This document shows positions 1 to 7,429 of a DNA stretch of 64,000 bases, piece after piece; the first letter of the stretch is position 1; each line of letters starts with the position of its first letter. The DNA lies in assembly GCF_008642235.1 (NCBI RefSeq), contig NZ_SJEV01000001.1:1426001-1490000 (forward strand), given 5' to 3'. Both the position numbers and the translations under genes were made by a program. The DNA is from Planctomonas psychrotolerans (GTDB lineage: Bacteria; Actinomycetota; Actinomycetes; Actinomycetales; Microbacteriaceae). Below the pieces are notes generated by a model. The model was not told the DNA's origin and ran no database searches. It worked only from the letters and a program-made list of their open reading frames with translations.

Positions 1-876
1 TACGCGGCGATCACGACGAGCTACGACTACGACGCGCCGCTCGACGAGAGCGGACACCCGACGGAGAAGTTCTGGATGTTCCGCGAGGTGATCGCACGGT
101 ACTTCCCCGTTCCCGAGGAGGAGCCGGGCACGCGACCCACGGCCCCCGCACGAACGACACCGCTGCTACCCGGACCGTCCCTGCTCGACGTCGCTGACGG
201 GGTGGGGGAGGCCGTGTCGCTCGATCGCCTGGCGACATTCGACGAGCTCGGATTCTCGGACGGCTACGTCCTCTTCACGACGTCCCTCGACGGCGGTTCC
301 GATCCCGCTCGCCTCGTGATCGGCGAGGAAGTGCGGGACCGCGCCTGGGTCCTGCTGAACGGCCAACCCGTCGGCGTGCTCGCGCGGGACAGTCACGAGC
401 GCGCGATCATGCTGCCGAGCGGCTCCGGAGAGCTGGCCATCCTCGTCGAGAACCAGGGGCGAGTGAACTACGGGACTCGCATCGGCGAGCACAAGGGCCT
501 CATCGGCGGCGTCGCCGTGAACGGCATCGATGTCGGCACGTGGACCGCGCGCGCGGTGAACCTCGATCGGATCCCGGGCCTCGCCACCGAGCGGAGCGCT
601 CCGTCAGCGGGACCGTCGCTCGCATCGGCCTCGTTCGAGCTTGACGAACCCGCCGACCTCTTCCTGGACACCCTGCACTGGGGCAAGGGACTGGTCTGGG
701 TGAACGGCTTCCTGCTCGGCCGGTACTGGCGTCGCGGCCCGCAGCGCACCCTGTACGTGCCAGCACCCGTCACCCGCGCAGGATGGAACGACGTGGCCGT
801 GCTCGAACTCGAGTCGTCCGCCGACCCGGTGCTCCGCCTCGTGCCCGCGCCGGGTCTCGGACACACCGAGATCTGA
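1..876 (+). CDS. GH35 beta-galactosidase, C-terminal part (5' end outside window)
   Basis: The reading frame is open from base 1, so the start codon lies upstream; about 291 C-terminal residues are visible. The first residues (SYDYDAPLDESG, then KFWMFREVI) match the end of the catalytic barrel of family 35 beta-galactosidases. After it come two beta-rich jelly-roll modules; the last one has the familiar VNGF-LGRYW signature followed by QRTLYVPAP. The enzyme hydrolyses terminal beta-D-galactose from oligosaccharides. The catalytic glutamates are not in the visible part. The product is probably cytoplasmic, but the N-terminus that would show a signal peptide is missing. Family membership is well supported; the substrate is not known. 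Confidence 0.9.
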   Translation, partial: YAAITTSYDYDAPLDESGHPTEKFWMFREVIARYFPVPEEEPGTRPTAPARTTPLLPGPSLLDVADGVGEAVSLDRLATFDELGFSDGYVLFTTSLDGGSDPARLVIGEEVRDRAWVLLNGQPVGVLARDSHERAIMLPSGSGELAILVENQGRVNYGTRIGEHKGLIGGVAVNGIDVGTWTARAVNLDRIPGLATERSAPSAGPSLASASFELDEPADLFLDTLHWGKGLVWVNGFLLGRYWRRGPQRTLYVPAPVTRAGWNDVAVLELESSADPVLRLVPAPGLGHTEI

Positions 877-978
877 GCGGTGCTCGGTGCTTGGCGCCTA
901 TCCGCTCGGTGATCTCCGTCGGGCGCGATGTGCTGACCAGTGACGGAGGTGGCTCGACGAGCACTGGACCTGAGTTTT

Positions 979-1422
979 TCAGGAGGCGCGCAGGCGACGG
1001 GTGATCAGTCGATCGGCGCTGAACCGACCGGCGCCGAGGGCGAAGATGAGCACGAGGCCGGCGATCAGCGCGAGCACCAGTTCGTACCCACCGTTGTCGA
1101 TGAACAGACCGTTCCCCGCGTGCACGATCAGGAAAGCCCCGAGCAGGTTGACGATGTTCAATGCGGCGAACACCGGCGTGAGGATGCCGAGGATCAGTGC
1201 CAGCCCACCGAGGATCTCGACGACGGTCGCGAACAGCGCGGCCGCGGCCGGCACAGGAACGCCCATGTCGCCGAACGCGGCGGTGGTGCCGTCGAGGGTG
1301 AACTCGCTGTACTTCTGCCAGCCGTGGGCCAGCAGGATGATGCCGATCGCGATCCGGGCGAGCAGCAGGGTGATGTCGTGGAGGGCCGGTGTCGTGCGGG
1401 CGGGGTGGAGCAGGGTGCGCAT
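979..1422 (-). CDS. DoxX family membrane protein
   Basis: A 147-residue protein with four predicted membrane helices at roughly residues 17-36, 58-80, 83-102 and 112-132. The first helix ends in LAHGWQKY, the signature region of DoxX/quinol-oxidase-subunit-like proteins. Members of this family sit in the cytoplasmic membrane and are often linked to redox or thiol stress, but few have a proven reaction. The ATG at 1422 has a good AGGAGA ribosome site about nine bases upstream. It lies 67 bases downstream of a MarR regulator on the same strand and is probably co-transcribed with it, which suggests induction by an oxidant or phenolic compound. Confidence 0.85.
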   Translation of the reverse strand: MRTLLHPARTTPALHDITLLLARIAIGIILLAHGWQKYSEFTLDGTTAAFGDMGVPVPAAAALFATVVEILGGLALILGILTPVFAALNIVNLLGAFLIVHAGNGLFIDNGGYELVLALIAGLVLIFALGAGRFSADRLITRRLRAS

Positions 1423-1489
1423 GGAAAGTTCTCCTGTCGGTGAGGGGTGGTGCTCGTAGGGCGGGTTGGCTCGGTGCCGTGCCGGGTGC

Positions 1490-1987
1490 TCAGGGGGTGG
1501 CGGGTGCGTCGGGGTCGGTGGTGCGGACGTCGTCGGCCTCGATCGAGTCGACGATCTTGCCGAGCAGCGTCGAGAGCTGGGCGATCTCGTCCGGGCTGAG
1601 CGGATCCAGGACGGTGGCGCGGACCTGCGCGACGTGCCCGGGAGCCGTTCGCTCGAGCACTCGCACGCCTTCCTCGGTGAGTGCGGCGATCAGCCCGCGC
1701 CCGTCGGAGGGGCTCGGACTGCGGGTCACCCAGCCGCGCTGCTCGAGAGCGGCGACCACGTGAGAGAGCCGGCTCTGGGACGTCGCGGACTGGCGGGCGA
1801 GCTCGGCCATCCTCATCGATCGTTCGGGTGCGTCGGACAGGATCGCGAGGATCGTGTACGACGCGTGTGTCAGGCCTGCGGCGCGCCGCAGGTGACGGTC
1901 CAGCGAGCCCGGCAGCAGCATGACGAGCCGGAGGACCCGCAGCCACGCCTGCATCTCGGCGTCGGTCAACCACCGTGGTTCGGACAC
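1490..1987 (-). CDS. MarR family transcriptional regulator
   Basis: A 165-residue winged-helix protein of typical MarR length. The DNA-binding core spans about residues 45-110: AELARQSATSQSRLSHVV is the helix-turn-helix and the wing follows at RSPSPSDGRG. Flanking helices form the dimer interface. MarR proteins usually repress their own operon until a small ligand or oxidant releases them. The gene is first in a likely operon with the DoxX gene downstream, and two near-identical palindromes lie 33-76 bases upstream of its ATG, which fits autoregulation. The ligand cannot be told from sequence. No cysteine in an OhrR-like position is seen. Confidence 0.87.
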   Translation of the reverse strand: MSEPRWLTDAEMQAWLRVLRLVMLLPGSLDRHLRRAAGLTHASYTILAILSDAPERSMRMAELARQSATSQSRLSHVVAALEQRGWVTRSPSPSDGRGLIAALTEEGVRVLERTAPGHVAQVRATVLDPLSPDEIAQLSTLLGKIVDSIEADDVRTTDPDAPATP

Positions 1988-2019
1988 GTCGACCTTCCCT
2001 GCGGTGGTGCGGCTACTTG

Positions 2020-2063
2020 TTGAAGCTTCAAGTATATCAGCGGCGGTATCCTTGAAGCGTCAA
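2020..2063. promoter_or_regulatory. Twin MarR-type operator palindromes
   Basis: TTGAAGCTTCAA at 2020-2031 is a perfect 12-base palindrome, and TTGAAGCGTCAA at 2052-2063 is a copy with one central change. Both are followed by GTA and an A/T-rich stretch, so each site extends to about 18 bases, and they are 32 bases apart (three helical turns). They lie upstream of the leftward MarR gene and are inferred to be its binding sites. Confidence 0.6.
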
Positions 2064-2178
2064 GTAAATGCGGGCCGACAGCCAGCCGTCATCCGCGCGT
2101 CAGTCGCCCGGCGGTCGAATCTTCCGAACCGAGGTCGCACCAGCCGGCGGCGGGCGGGCGTCCATTCGGGGGGCGCGA

Positions 2179-2895
2179 CTATTGCGTGAGCTGCCGGTTC
2201 AAGCGATCGAGCAGGAGTTCGAGGGAGATCTCGAACTCCTCATCGCTACGATCCTCGCTGAGCAGGCTGCGCAGCCTGCGGACTTCTGGCGCGTCGTCCA
2301 GCCCGAGCTTGCCGTCGCCCTCGGGGATGGCGGCGTTCCCTTCGTCGAGGGGTTCCTCCACCGGACCGGTCTCCGCCCCGCGGACCGCCGATTCGAGAAG
2401 CAGGTGGCCGAGCAGGAAGCTGCTGAACGACCGGTAGGCGCTCACGGCCTGGGCATCGGAGAATCCGTGACCGATCAGGGTTCTCAGGAAGGTGTCGACC
2501 ACATCCACGCTCCGCAGTGGCGGGCGGAGCCACGGTGCCGACGGATGACGGGTGGCGACCAGCGGAAAGGCCATCGGATGGTCGATCGCGATGAGGCGCA
2601 CCTCGTGTGCGACCGTCTGAAGGAACCCCTGCCAGTGCTCACTGAGCTCGTCGTCGAGACTCGACGTGAGGTCGCCCATCAGGAGCGCCACGACCCCTTC
2701 GAGGAGATCTTCCCTCCCGTGCACGTAGCGATACAGGGACATGGCTTCGACGCCGAGCTCCTGCGCGAGGGACCTCATCGAGAGTCCTTGCGCGCCCGAC
2801 CGGTCGATCTGAGCCAGGGCCGTCCGCACGATCACATCCCGGCTGAGTTTGGGTGCTGCCGATCGATTTCCGGCCCTCGTCCCGCGTTCCGTCAC
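2179..2895 (-). CDS. TetR family regulator with tetracycline-repressor-type C-terminal domain
   Basis: A 238-residue protein. The N-terminal helix-turn-helix (about residues 18-65) contains LSMRSLAQELGVEAMSLYRYV, typical of the TetR branch, and the preceding TALAQIDRSGAQG helix fits it. The longer C-terminal part resembles the TetR_C ligand-binding domain, with a short acidic insertion around EEPLDEGNAAIPEGDG. Such proteins repress a neighbouring gene and themselves until a hydrophobic ligand binds. It is divergent from the sigma-factor gene at 3036, and two CTTAC-N3-GTAAG palindromes sit between the two genes. The ligand is unknown. Confidence 0.87.
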   Translation of the reverse strand: MTERGTRAGNRSAAPKLSRDVIVRTALAQIDRSGAQGLSMRSLAQELGVEAMSLYRYVHGREDLLEGVVALLMGDLTSSLDDELSEHWQGFLQTVAHEVRLIAIDHPMAFPLVATRHPSAPWLRPPLRSVDVVDTFLRTLIGHGFSDAQAVSAYRSFSSFLLGHLLLESAVRGAETGPVEEPLDEGNAAIPEGDGKLGLDDAPEVRRLRSLLSEDRSDEEFEISLELLLDRLNRQLTQ

Positions 2896-2956
2896 AGCTG
2901 CACCTTTTCCTTTCGTCCAACCTAGCTCGGTGCGCGCCCAGACGACCCGCGAGCGT

Positions 2957-2995
2957 GCTTACGCTGTAAGCTCGCGCCGGGACTTACGACGTAAG
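2957..2995. promoter_or_regulatory. Twin CTTAC-N3-GTAAG TetR-type operators
   Basis: CTTAC-GCT-GTAAG at 2958-2970 and CTTAC-GAC-GTAAG at 2983-2995 are two perfect inverted repeats whose centres are 25 bases apart. The first extends one base each side to GCTTAC/GTAAGC. They lie 60-100 bases upstream of the leftward TetR gene and 40-80 bases upstream of the rightward sigma-factor gene. They are therefore likely to control both, an inference from position and symmetry. Confidence 0.65.
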
Positions 2996-3035
2996 CCGCG
3001 GGGGAGTGGCACCGACCATCACGAGGGAATGACAC

Positions 3036-4055
3036 ATGACGCTCGCCGGGGACGCACCAGCGGCTACAGCCGCCCCCGACGGGGACGTCGTCCTCCGCTT
3101 CGGGCCCGGCGAGGACGATGACATCGAGTCTCGTGCAGGGGGAATCGCGGGTGCCTCGACGGATGCGGTGAAGGATTACCTGCGCCAGTTGTCGAAGGTG
3201 CCATTGCTGACGGCCGAGGAGGAGGTCTCCCTCGCCAAGCGCATCGAGGCCGGCGTGCTGGCGCAGGAGAGGCTGGACACCGATGCGGACCTCGCAGACG
3301 AACTCCGCGGCAACCTCACGTGGCTCGCGCATGACGGCAAGGTGGCCAAGGAGGCCCTGGTTCGCGCGAACCTCCGCCTGGTGGTCAGTATCGCCAAGCG
3401 TTACGCCGGCCGCGGCATGCACTTCATGGACGTCATCCAGGAGGGCAACATCGGCCTCGTTCGCGCGGTCGAGAAGTTCGATTTCACCACCGGGTTCAAG
3501 TTCTCCACCTACGGTTCCTGGTGGATCCGCCAGTCCATCACCCGCGCCTTGGCCAACCAGGCCCGGACCATCCGCATCCCCGTGCACACCGTGGAAGCGA
3601 TCAACAAGATCGCCCACGTCGAGGCCGAACTGCGCACGGAGTCCGGTCGCGAACCGACCATGCGCGAGGTCGCAGCCGGGGCGAGCCTGTCCGTGGACGT
3701 CGTGAACACCCTGCGGGCTCAGGGTCGCGACCCGATCTCGCTGCACATCGCACTGGGTGACGACGTCACGGGCGGTGAGCTCGGTGACGTCGTCGAGGAC
3801 GCGAATGCGACGGAGCCTCTCGACCTGGTGGCGGACGCGATGATGAATCAGCACGTCTCCTCGCTCATCGACTCATTGCCCGCCCGGGACCGCGACATCA
3901 TCACCATGCGCTTCGGTCTCGACGGCGCGCACACAAGAACCTACGAGCAGATCGGCACGATCCACGGCGTCACCCGGGAGCGGATCCGCCAACTCGAGGC
4001 GAAGATCCTCGTCCACCTGCGACAGCGTGCCGATCGCGGGTACCTCGAGGACTGA
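3036..4055 (+). CDS. RNA polymerase sigma factor, sigma-70 family, group 2 type
   Basis: A 339-residue sigma factor with regions 1.2 (VKDYLRQLSKVPLLTAEEE, about residue 47), 2 (NLRLVVSIAKRYAGRGMHFMD and then YGSWWIRQSITRAL), 3 (IRIPVHTVEAINKI) and 4 (YEQIGTIHGVTRERIRQLE near the C-terminus). The region 2.4 and 4.2 residues stay close to those of the housekeeping factor, but the long N-terminal extension of actinobacterial SigA is absent. It is therefore most likely an alternative group-2 factor (SigB/Hrd-like) reading near-consensus promoters. The ATG at 3036 has GAGGGA upstream. It is divergent from a TetR gene, with shared operators between them, so its synthesis is probably ligand- or stress-controlled. 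Confidence 0.9.
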   Translation: MTLAGDAPAATAAPDGDVVLRFGPGEDDDIESRAGGIAGASTDAVKDYLRQLSKVPLLTAEEEVSLAKRIEAGVLAQERLDTDADLADELRGNLTWLAHDGKVAKEALVRANLRLVVSIAKRYAGRGMHFMDVIQEGNIGLVRAVEKFDFTTGFKFSTYGSWWIRQSITRALANQARTIRIPVHTVEAINKIAHVEAELRTESGREPTMREVAAGASLSVDVVNTLRAQGRDPISLHIALGDDVTGGELGDVVEDANATEPLDLVADAMMNQHVSSLIDSLPARDRDIITMRFGLDGAHTRTYEQIGTIHGVTRERIRQLEAKILVHLRQRADRGYLED

Positions 4056-4081
4056 CCGCGAGGCTGCATCGCCTCTCCGGT

Positions 4082-4229
4082 CCCTGAGCTTGTCGAAGGG
4101 ACGTGACGTGCGCCGCTTCGACAGGCTCAGCGACCGTGGGGACGCGACGTGCGCCGCTTCGACAGGCTCAGCGACCGTGGGGACCCGACGTGCGCCGCTT
4201 CGACAGGCTCATCGACTCAGCGACCGTGC
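4082..4229. repeat. REP-like palindromic repeat cluster with a 41-base tandem period
   Basis: Three copies of a unit centred on CTTCGACAGGCTCAGCGACC begin at 4105, 4146 and 4187. The first two are nearly identical over 39 bases and spaced 41 bases apart; the third has a seven-base insertion. An inverted copy (CCTGAGCTTGTCGAAGGG) at 4083-4100 can pair with them to form stable hairpins. The cluster lies between the convergent sigma-factor and MFS genes, where it could act as a bidirectional terminator. The same element recurs at 7157-7224, which marks it as a genome-wide intergenic repeat. Confidence 0.75.
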
Positions 4230-4242
4230 GGCGTGCGACGCG

Positions 4243-5670
4243 TCAGTCGATGACGGCGGGGCGCGGCTTCACGGGGATCATCAGCAACAGGCCGATCAGG
4301 AGCACCACCACGATGCCGATGATGCCGAACCGGGTGTCGCCCGTGATCGCGACGGCGAGGCCGAAGAGGGCGGGTGCGAGGAAACTCACCGCGCGACCGG
4401 TGGTCGCATACAGGCCGAAGATTTCGCCTTCGCGTCCGGGCGGCGTGATGCGGGCGAGGAAGCTGCGGCTCGACGCCTGGATGGGGCCGACGAACAGGCA
4501 GAGGAAGAGTCCCGCGATCCAGAATCCGCCCTTCTCGTCGCCGACGAGTAACACGGATGTGCCGCCGAGCACGAGGCACACGAGTGAGGCGAGGATGACG
4601 GTCTTCGCGCCGAAGCGGTCGTCGACGATGCCGCCGAGGAAGGTTCCGATGCCGGCAACCACGTTGGCGGCGATGCCGAACAAGAGGACCTCGGTGAAGG
4701 TGAAGCCGAATACCTGTGCGGCGATGATCGCGCCGAAGGTGAACACGGCGGCGAGCCCGTCGCGGAACACCGCGCTCGCGAGCAGGAACAGCAGCACCTG
4801 CGGGCTTCGACGGGCGAGCGCCCGAATCGTGCGGAACAGCAGCGCGTAGGACGCGAAGAACCCGACCTTCGCCTCGCGGCGCGCGGGCGGGATCTCCGGC
4901 ACCCGGAACAGCACGGGCAGCGCGAACAGCCCGAACCAGGCGGCGGCCACCAGGATGGCGATCCGCACGTCGAGCGATCCACCGGCCTCGCCCGTCGGCA
5001 ATGCGAGGATTCCGCGGGTGGTGTCGCTTCCGAAGTTGAAGAGGAAGAGGGCGAGCAGCACGGCCAGCAGCACGATGCCGCCCACGTACCCCATTCCCCA
5101 GCCGAATCCCGAGACGCGTCCCACCGTGCGCGGCGTCGACACCTGCACGAGCATCGCGTTGTAGTTGACGCCGGCGAACTCGAAGAACAGATTGCCCGCA
5201 GCGAGCAGGGCGGCACCGAACACGAGGTAATTCGGCTCGGGGAGCACGAAGAACATGGCCGCCATCGCCAGCACCACGATGGCGGTGTTGATGCCGAGCC
5301 AGAATTTGCGCCGACCCGATCCGTCGGAGCGCTGGCCGAGTACCGGCGCGAACAGGGCCACCAGCACCCCGGCGATGGCGAGTGCCGTGGAGATGACGGT
5401 CGCGTTCTCGGCGAGGGCCCGCACGAGCGCCGGGTCGCGCGCGTCGTCCCCGGCGGCGGCAAGGATGTCCGCGTCGATGAACAGGGTGCTCGCGAGGTAG
5501 GTGCTGAAGACGAAGGTGGTGACCACCGCGTTGAACGCGGCCGACCCCCAGTCCCACAGGGCCCACGAGACGACGCGCCCGCGGGGAACCCGGGTGCCGT
5601 CGGCGAGGGTCTGGGCTCGCCCTCCGTCGGGCTCCGGAACCGACGCGGGCGTGCGGGGCGAGTCGGTCAT
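4243..5670 (-). CDS. MFS transporter, UMF1 (Atg22-like) family
   Basis: A 475-residue membrane protein with about twelve predicted helices. The N-terminal segment WALWDWGSAAFNAVVTTFVF is characteristic of the UMF1/Atg22-like branch of the major facilitator superfamily. A cytoplasmic loop near the middle (VPEIPPARREAKVGF) separates the two six-helix halves. Members are thought to export small metabolites or amino acids, but bacterial substrates are unproven. The ATG at 5670 is 83 bases from the divergent hydrolase gene at 5754. It ends 13 bases from the REP cluster. Family assignment is firm; substrate is unknown. Confidence 0.85.
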   Translation of the reverse strand: MTDSPRTPASVPEPDGGRAQTLADGTRVPRGRVVSWALWDWGSAAFNAVVTTFVFSTYLASTLFIDADILAAAGDDARDPALVRALAENATVISTALAIAGVLVALFAPVLGQRSDGSGRRKFWLGINTAIVVLAMAAMFFVLPEPNYLVFGAALLAAGNLFFEFAGVNYNAMLVQVSTPRTVGRVSGFGWGMGYVGGIVLLAVLLALFLFNFGSDTTRGILALPTGEAGGSLDVRIAILVAAAWFGLFALPVLFRVPEIPPARREAKVGFFASYALLFRTIRALARRSPQVLLFLLASAVFRDGLAAVFTFGAIIAAQVFGFTFTEVLLFGIAANVVAGIGTFLGGIVDDRFGAKTVILASLVCLVLGGTSVLLVGDEKGGFWIAGLFLCLFVGPIQASSRSFLARITPPGREGEIFGLYATTGRAVSFLAPALFGLAVAITGDTRFGIIGIVVVLLIGLLLMIPVKPRPAVID

Positions 5671-5729
5671 GACTCACAACCTACTGGGGCTTCCGCGCGA
5701 ACCCATCGATTACCCCCTTGTGTCGGTTG

Positions 5730-5744
5730 GCTAATTGCATTAGC
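5730..5744. promoter_or_regulatory. TetR-type operator GCTAAT-TGC-ATTAGC
   Basis: A perfect 15-base inverted repeat with six-base arms and a three-base centre, ending nine bases before the ATG of the hydrolase-tetR operon. Bound repressor would block ribosome and polymerase access. It is inferred to be the site of the TetR protein encoded at 6553. It could also affect the divergent MFS gene 60 bases away. Confidence 0.6.
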
Positions 5745-5753
5745 TTTTAGGAC

Positions 5754-6560
5754 ATGACCATTAGCCACCTCTCACGCGGACGCGGACGCATCGCCTACGA
5801 CGTCCACGGCTCCGGCCCCCTCGTGCTCTGCGTTCCCGGTATGGGGGAGCTCCGCTCCGCCTACCGCTTCACCGTCCCTGCCCTGGTTGCCGCCGGGTAC
5901 CGCGTCGCAACGATGGACCTTCGCGGTCACGGTGATAGCGACGACGACTTCGACACCTTCGACCACGCGGCTCTCGCCTCTGACATCGGTGCGCTCGTGC
6001 GGCACCTCGACGGCCCCGCGATCGTCATCGGCAACTCCATGGCGGCGGGAGCTGCGGTGATCGCCCATGCCGACCATCCGGACTCCATCGTCGGTCTCGC
6101 GCTACTCGCCCCGTTCGTTCGGAACCCTTCGTCGAATGCGCTCGTCGGCCTCACGATGCGCGCCCTGCTGCTGAAACCGTGGGGACCGCACGTGTGGGGC
6201 GCCTATTACCGCCGGCTCTTTCCCGGCCGCCAGCCGGTGGACATGGCGGAGCACCGCGCCGCCATGTCCGCGAGCTTCTCCCGGGGCACGCACTGGCGTT
6301 CCTTCCGCCGCACCGCTCGCACGAGTCACGCACCGGCCGAGGCCCGTCTTGGCGAGGTGCGCTGCCCTGCGCTCGTGGTCATGGGAGCCAGAGATCCCGA
6401 CTGGAAGGACGCGACGGCGGAGGCGTCGTTCGTCGCGGCTGCGGTGGATGCGGAGCTGCTGATGGTGCCGGAGGCCGGCCACTATCCGATGACCGAGTAT
6501 CCGGAACTCGTCAACCCGCGCCTCGTGGCGTTCGTCAGCTCGGTGTTCGCGCGTGCCTAG
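5754..6560 (+). CDS. Alpha/beta hydrolase
   Basis: A 268-residue alpha/beta-hydrolase-fold enzyme without a signal peptide. The oxyanion region is CVPGMGELR, the nucleophile elbow is IGNSMAAGA (Ser about residue 97), the acid is the Asp in VVMGARDPDWKD, and the His is in PEAGHYPMTEYP. The order Ser-Asp-His is that of the fold. The reaction (ester, lactone or haloalkane hydrolysis) cannot be set from sequence. The gene overlaps the following tetR by eight bases, so both are translated from one message, and a palindromic operator lies just upstream. A substrate or product that is the TetR ligand is a reasonable inference. Confidence 0.87.
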   Translation: MTISHLSRGRGRIAYDVHGSGPLVLCVPGMGELRSAYRFTVPALVAAGYRVATMDLRGHGDSDDDFDTFDHAALASDIGALVRHLDGPAIVIGNSMAAGAAVIAHADHPDSIVGLALLAPFVRNPSSNALVGLTMRALLLKPWGPHVWGAYYRRLFPGRQPVDMAEHRAAMSASFSRGTHWRSFRRTARTSHAPAEARLGEVRCPALVVMGARDPDWKDATAEASFVAAAVDAELLMVPEAGHYPMTEYPELVNPRLVAFVSSVFARA

Positions 6561-7125
6561 GGCCGGGCTCACGCCCGACGTGGTGACCCGGGAAGCGGCC
6601 GCCCTCGTGGACGAGGTCGGTCTCGAGTCGCTCACCTTCGCCGCCCTCGCCTCCCGCGTGGGTGTTGCTGTGCCGAGCCTCTACAAGCATGTGCCGAGCA
6701 TCGCCGCGCTGCACCGCCGCCTCTCGGCGCTCGCCACGGAGGAACTGGGGAATGCGCTCGCCGCGGCGACGGAGGGACGCGCCGGAGAGGATGCGCTGCG
6801 GTCCGTCGCGGCGGCATACCGCTCCTATGCGCTCGAGCGGCCCCGACTGTATCCGGCGACGCAACGGGTGCCCCTGCCGGATGACGCCCCGCATGTTGCC
6901 CACGCGGATCGCGTGGTGGGCTCCGTGTTCGCAATCCTGCGCGGCTACGGGATCGACGGTGATGACGCGGTCGACGCCGCGCGCGTGGTGCGGAGCTCTC
7001 TGCATGGATTCGTCGACATCGAACGATCCGGGGGATTCGGCCTGCCCCGCGACATCGATGCGTCCTTCGCTCGCCTCGTCGACAGCCTGCATGCGGCCCT
7101 CGACGGGTGGACGGGCGGGCGCTGA
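6553..7125 (+). CDS. TetR/AcrR family regulator (TetR WHG type)
   Basis: A 190-residue regulator starting at GTG 6553, eight bases inside the end of the hydrolase gene. Residues 8-55 form the helix-turn-helix, with LTFAALASRVGVAVPSLYKHV as the recognition part. The C-terminal part, with VARVVRSSLHGFVDIE-like residues, matches the WHG-containing TetR branch. It probably represses the hydrolase-tetR operon through the GCTAAT-N3-ATTAGC site at 5730. Translational coupling keeps repressor and enzyme in fixed ratio. It is followed by REP-like repeats rather than another gene. Confidence 0.85.
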   Translation: MPRAGLTPDVVTREAAALVDEVGLESLTFAALASRVGVAVPSLYKHVPSIAALHRRLSALATEELGNALAAATEGRAGEDALRSVAAAYRSYALERPRLYPATQRVPLPDDAPHVAHADRVVGSVFAILRGYGIDGDDAVDAARVVRSSLHGFVDIERSGGFGLPRDIDASFARLVDSLHAALDGWTGGR

Positions 7126-7156
7126 GCGCTGCGTTCCATCCCCTCGACCGGGGATG

Positions 7157-7224
7157 CGGTCGCTGAGCTTGTCGAAGCGGCGCGTGTGTCGTCCTTCCGT
7201 CCCTTCGACAGGCTCAGGGACCGT
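7157..7224. repeat. REP-like inverted repeat pair
   Basis: GCTGAGCTTGTCGAAG at 7162-7177 and CTTCGACAGGCTCAGGG at 7203-7219 are the two orientations of the repeat seen at 4082-4229 and can pair into a hairpin. A degraded piece (TTCAGGGACCGT) follows at 7242. The pair lies after the tetR gene and before the dnaK promoter in the 304-base gap between these genes, so it may end transcription of the hydrolase operon. Confidence 0.7.
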
Positions 7225-7314
7225 ATTGGGCGTCCATTCGGTTCAGGGACCGTGGACAGCGCGGAGACCGCGACGGAGTTGAGTCGGCTCACATCAACTT
7301 TGCAGCGGGCGAAC

Positions 7315-7361
7315 TTGACGCGAATCACGCGACCGGTAAACTTGAGTCATCGCGGCTCAAC
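7315..7361 (+). promoter_or_regulatory. dnaK operon promoter with HAIR operator (HspR box)
   Basis: TTGACG at 7315-7320 and TAAACT at 7337-7342, 16 bases apart, form a good sigma-A-type promoter. Overlapping the -10 element is CTTGAGT-N7-GCTCAAC (7341-7361), which matches the HAIR inverted repeat bound by HspR in actinobacteria. HspR bound there would occlude polymerase, and heat would relieve it. The same 14 bases GTAAACTTGAGTCA occur in front of clpB. Confidence 0.9.
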
Positions 7362-7429
7362 CCTTGGAGGGGTGGCCGCACCCCCAAGCTTTTCGCATCC
7401 CGCACCACGACATAAGGAGACACACGCGC

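Noticed and set aside
4105-4229. Three regularly spaced repeats as a CRISPR array
   Set aside because: The copies are nearly contiguous with no unique spacers, they form palindromes, and the same sequence occurs elsewhere. No cas gene is present.
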